Below are positions 5,052-7,234 of a stretch of 7,234 bases of DNA, piece by piece (positions within the stretch are counted from its first letter, which is position 1; each line of letters begins with the position of its first letter). The notes under the pieces were generated by a model. It searched no databases and was not told where the DNA came from. It saw only the letters and a list, made by a program, of their open reading frames with translations. The position numbers and the translations under genes were made by a program. The DNA comes from Candidatus Ruthturnera sp. (GTDB taxonomy: Bacteria; Pseudomonadota; Gammaproteobacteria; PS1; Pseudothioglobaceae), in NCBI GenBank assembly GCA_018648985.1, contig JABGOT010000111.1, forward strand, positions 1-7,234, in the 5' to 3' direction.

Positions 5052-6569
5052 ATGTGCGGCATTGTTGGTATTTTATCCACCACTAAAAAAGACACGGCGC
5101 TTTATATCTATGACGCCCTAACCATTCTCCAACATCGTGGGCAAGATGCCGCTGGCATTGTCACTTCGCATAAAGGCCGTTTCTACATGCGTAAGTCAAA
5201 TGGCTTGGTTAGAAACTCATTTAGAACCAAACACATGGCTAAACTTTTGGGCGATATGGGTATTGGTCATGTTCGCTACCCAACTGCAGGCAGCTCAAGT
5301 GGCGCAGAAGCACAGCCTTTTTATGTTAACTCACCTTATGGTATTGCCTTTGCCCATAACGGCAATTTAACCAACACTAAGCAGTTAGAAAAAGAATTAT
5401 TCGAGCAAGACTTACGTCACATTAACACCAATTCAGATTCTGAAATTCTGTTGAATGTTTTTGCTAGTGAATTAGCCAAGTTACAAAAACATCGTATTAA
5501 TGAAAAAGATATCTTTGATTCAGTAAGTCAAGTACACAGACGCGTACGTGGTGCTTATGCCACAATCGGCATGATCCCAGGTTATGGCATTTTTGGCTTT
5601 CGCGACCCAAATGGCATTCGCCCTCTCATTTTAGGAAAACGCACTACCGAAGGCGGCACTAAGTATATGTTAGCTTCAGAGAGTGTTGCCTTAACCGCAT
5701 TGGGCTACCAAATTACGCGTGATATTGAGCCAGGAGAGGCGGTTGTAATCGATCGAGAAGGCAATGTATTTACACAACAATGTGCAGATAATGCCAAATA
5801 TTCACCTTGTATTTTTGAGTTTGTTTATTTTGCTCGACCAGATTCAGTCATCGACAACATCTCGGTTTATAAATCTCGTCTAAGAATGGGTGATCGCCTT
5901 GCAGATAAAATTCATCGAAAATGGGATGTCAACGACATTGATGTAGTGATTCCAATTCCAGACACCTCTCGTGTTGCCGCTCTGCAATTGGCACACAAAT
6001 TAAAAGTTAAGTATTCTGAAGGTCTGATTAAAAATCGTTATATTGCTCGAACTTTTATTATGCCTGGGCAAAAACAACGCAAAAAATCAGTACGCCAAAA
6101 ACTCAGCGCTATCGAGCTAGAATTTAAAGGCAAAAACGTTTTGTTGGTAGATGACTCCATTGTGCGTGGAACAACCAGTGAGCAAATTGTACGAATGGCG
6201 CGTGATGCTGGTGCTAACAAAGTGTTCTTCGCCTCAGCTGCTCCTCCAGTACGTCACCCTAATGTGTATGGTATTGATATGGCCAGTGAAAAAGAGTTTA
6301 TTGCACATGACAAGGATGTAGATCAAATTTGCCAGTCTATTGGTGCTGACAAGTTAATATACCAAGATTTAGACGATCTCATTTGGTGTGTACAACAAGG
6401 TAATCCAGATATTACCGAGTTTGATTGTTCTTGCTTTAACGGCGAATATGTCACCCAAGATATTGATAAAAACTATCTTGATCAAATCGAATTTATGCGT
6501 TCTGATTCTGCCAAGCAAAAAAATAACACCCTTGATACTTCTGAATTGATTTGTAATGATGTAGAATAA
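5052..6569 (+). CDS. purF: amidophosphoribosyltransferase
   Basis: PurF catalyses the committed step of purine synthesis, making 5-phosphoribosylamine from PRPP and glutamine. The 505 residues equal the E. coli length. The N-terminal Ntn-hydrolase glutaminase begins MCGIVGI with nucleophile Cys2, exposed simply by Met removal. It continues with LQHRGQDAAGI (26-36), GIGHVRYPTAGSS (70-82), the oxyanion-hole HNGN (102-105) and NTNSDSE (125-131). The C-terminal phosphoribosyltransferase domain has FRDPNGIRPL, FVYFARPDS, PIPDTSR, KNRYIARTFIMPGQ and the PRPP loop VLLVDDSIVRGTT (363-375, Asp367-Asp368). There is no propeptide, and the Fe-S cysteine pattern of Bacillus-type PurF was not recognised, so it belongs to the E. 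coli class, which is expected to be inhibited by AMP and GMP. It follows cvpA by 11 bases and metZ follows after 27. Confidence 0.98.
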   Translation: MCGIVGILSTTKKDTALYIYDALTILQHRGQDAAGIVTSHKGRFYMRKSNGLVRNSFRTKHMAKLLGDMGIGHVRYPTAGSSSGAEAQPFYVNSPYGIAFAHNGNLTNTKQLEKELFEQDLRHINTNSDSEILLNVFASELAKLQKHRINEKDIFDSVSQVHRRVRGAYATIGMIPGYGIFGFRDPNGIRPLILGKRTTEGGTKYMLASESVALTALGYQITRDIEPGEAVVIDREGNVFTQQCADNAKYSPCIFEFVYFARPDSVIDNISVYKSRLRMGDRLADKIHRKWDVNDIDVVIPIPDTSRVAALQLAHKLKVKYSEGLIKNRYIARTFIMPGQKQRKKSVRQKLSAIELEFKGKNVLLVDDSIVRGTTSEQIVRMARDAGANKVFFASAAPPVRHPNVYGIDMASEKEFIAHDKDVDQICQSIGADKLIYQDLDDLIWCVQQGNPDITEFDCSCFNGEYVTQDIDKNYLDQIEFMRSDSAKQKNNTLDTSELICNDVE

Positions 6570-6596
6570 GCGTTATTTGACGATTATTACCCAAAC

Positions 6597-7234
6597 ATGA
6601 AAGACTTAAAATTCGATACCAAGGCCATACGCGAAGGCTATCGAACCACACAAGAGCAAGAACATTCTGAGGCTATTTTTCTAACCTCAAGTTTTGTCTT
6701 TGATTCTGCCGAGCAAGCAGCTAGTCGGTTCTCTAAAGAAGAGCCGGGCAATATCTACGCACGCTTCACCAACCCAACGGTTGATGCTTTTGAGAAAAAA
6801 CTAGCCGCCCTCGAAGGTGCTCAAGCTTGCGTTGCCACCTCAAGCGGCATGGCGGCAATCTTTGCCAGCATTATGGCTTTAGTCGAATCGGGTGATCATA
6901 TTGTTGCTTCGCGTAATATGTTTGGCACTTCTATTGTCTTATTAAACACCATTGTTAGTAAATTTAATGTTGGCATTAGTTATGTTGATTTGGGTGATTT
7001 ATCCCAATGGCAAGACGCAGTTCAAGACAATACAAAATTATTTTTATTAGAAACGCCATCAAACCCATTGGGTGAAGTGGTAGACATCACTGCGCTTAGC
7101 AAAATCAGCCAAGCCAATAATATTTTACTGGCTGTCGATAATGCAATACTCTCGCCAGCATTACAAAACCCAATCAAATTGGGTGCTGATATCGTGATTC
7201 ATTCAGCCACAAAATACATTGATGGTCAAGGTCG
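6597..7234 (+). CDS. metZ: O-succinylhomoserine sulfhydrylase, N-terminal part (3' end outside window)
   Basis: This is a PLP enzyme of the Cys/Met-metabolism family. MetZ joins O-succinylhomoserine with sulfide to give homocysteine directly, bypassing cystathionine. The first 212 codons are present and the frame is open at the window edge; members are about 400 residues. Seen are GYRTTQEQEHSEAIFLTSSF (15-34), IYARFTNPT (53-61; the Tyr and Arg reach the neighbouring subunit's PLP phosphate), TSSGMAAI (81-88), ETPSNPLGE (152-160), AVDN (179-182; Asp181 faces the pyridine nitrogen) and HSATKYIDGQG with Schiff-base Lys206. The last motif and the purF neighbourhood favour MetZ over MetB or MetY, though MetZ specificity is inferred. 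The ATG is the first start after the purF stop, but no Shine-Dalgarno precedes it. It lies in the same frame as purF, 27 bases on. Confidence 0.93.
   Translation, partial: MKDLKFDTKAIREGYRTTQEQEHSEAIFLTSSFVFDSAEQAASRFSKEEPGNIYARFTNPTVDAFEKKLAALEGAQACVATSSGMAAIFASIMALVESGDHIVASRNMFGTSIVLLNTIVSKFNVGISYVDLGDLSQWQDAVQDNTKLFLLETPSNPLGEVVDITALSKISQANNILLAVDNAILSPALQNPIKLGADIVIHSATKYIDGQG

Overview
The window is a compact stretch of housekeeping genes from an AT-rich bacterium, most likely a gammaproteobacterium. Two things point there. The order folC - cvpA - purF - metZ is a known gammaproteobacterial arrangement (compare accD-folC-dedD/SPOR-cvpA-purF-metZ in Pseudomonas). PurF is of the E. coli type: 505 residues, Cys2 directly after Met1, no propeptide. 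The low GC and these protein features would suit a marine or sulfur-oxidising lineage such as SUP05/Thioglobus, but that is a guess the sequence cannot settle.

Layout. Bases 1-375 (+) hold the C-terminal third of alanine dehydrogenase, cut by the window edge. It runs tail-to-tail, with a 4-base overlap, into pyrE (372-1010, -), orotate phosphoribosyltransferase. Only 31 bases separate pyrE from the divergent exoA-type exonuclease III gene (1042-1809, +). exoA starts a tightly packed run: trmB (tRNA m7G46 methyltransferase) shares one base with exoA; fxsA (membrane protein) has its ribosome-binding site inside the end of trmB; folC (dihydrofolate/folylpolyglutamate synthase) starts at a TTG inside the end of fxsA. 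A 63-base gap with promoter-like elements precedes cvpA (4192-5040), an unusually long CvpA, then purF (5052-6569) and the 5' part of metZ (6597 to the edge).

Shared logic. pyrE and purF are both PRPP-using enzymes of nucleotide synthesis. FolC supplies the folates needed for purine and methionine synthesis, and MetZ makes homocysteine from O-succinylhomoserine and sulfide. The right half is therefore a one-carbon/purine/methionine block. exoA (DNA repair) and trmB (tRNA modification) are co-transcribed passengers.

No mobile element, CRISPR array, rRNA or tRNA gene, or defence system was seen, and nothing that amounts to a new biological system. The points most worth a second look are: an enlarged CvpA that seems to carry a second copy of its TM3-TM4 hairpin; an exonuclease III with an intact active site in the position held by Crc in pseudomonads; a forced TTG start for folC; exoA and metZ starts with no Shine-Dalgarno; the loss of the SPOR/dedD gene between folC and cvpA; and a direct repeat flanking the putative cvpA -10 element.
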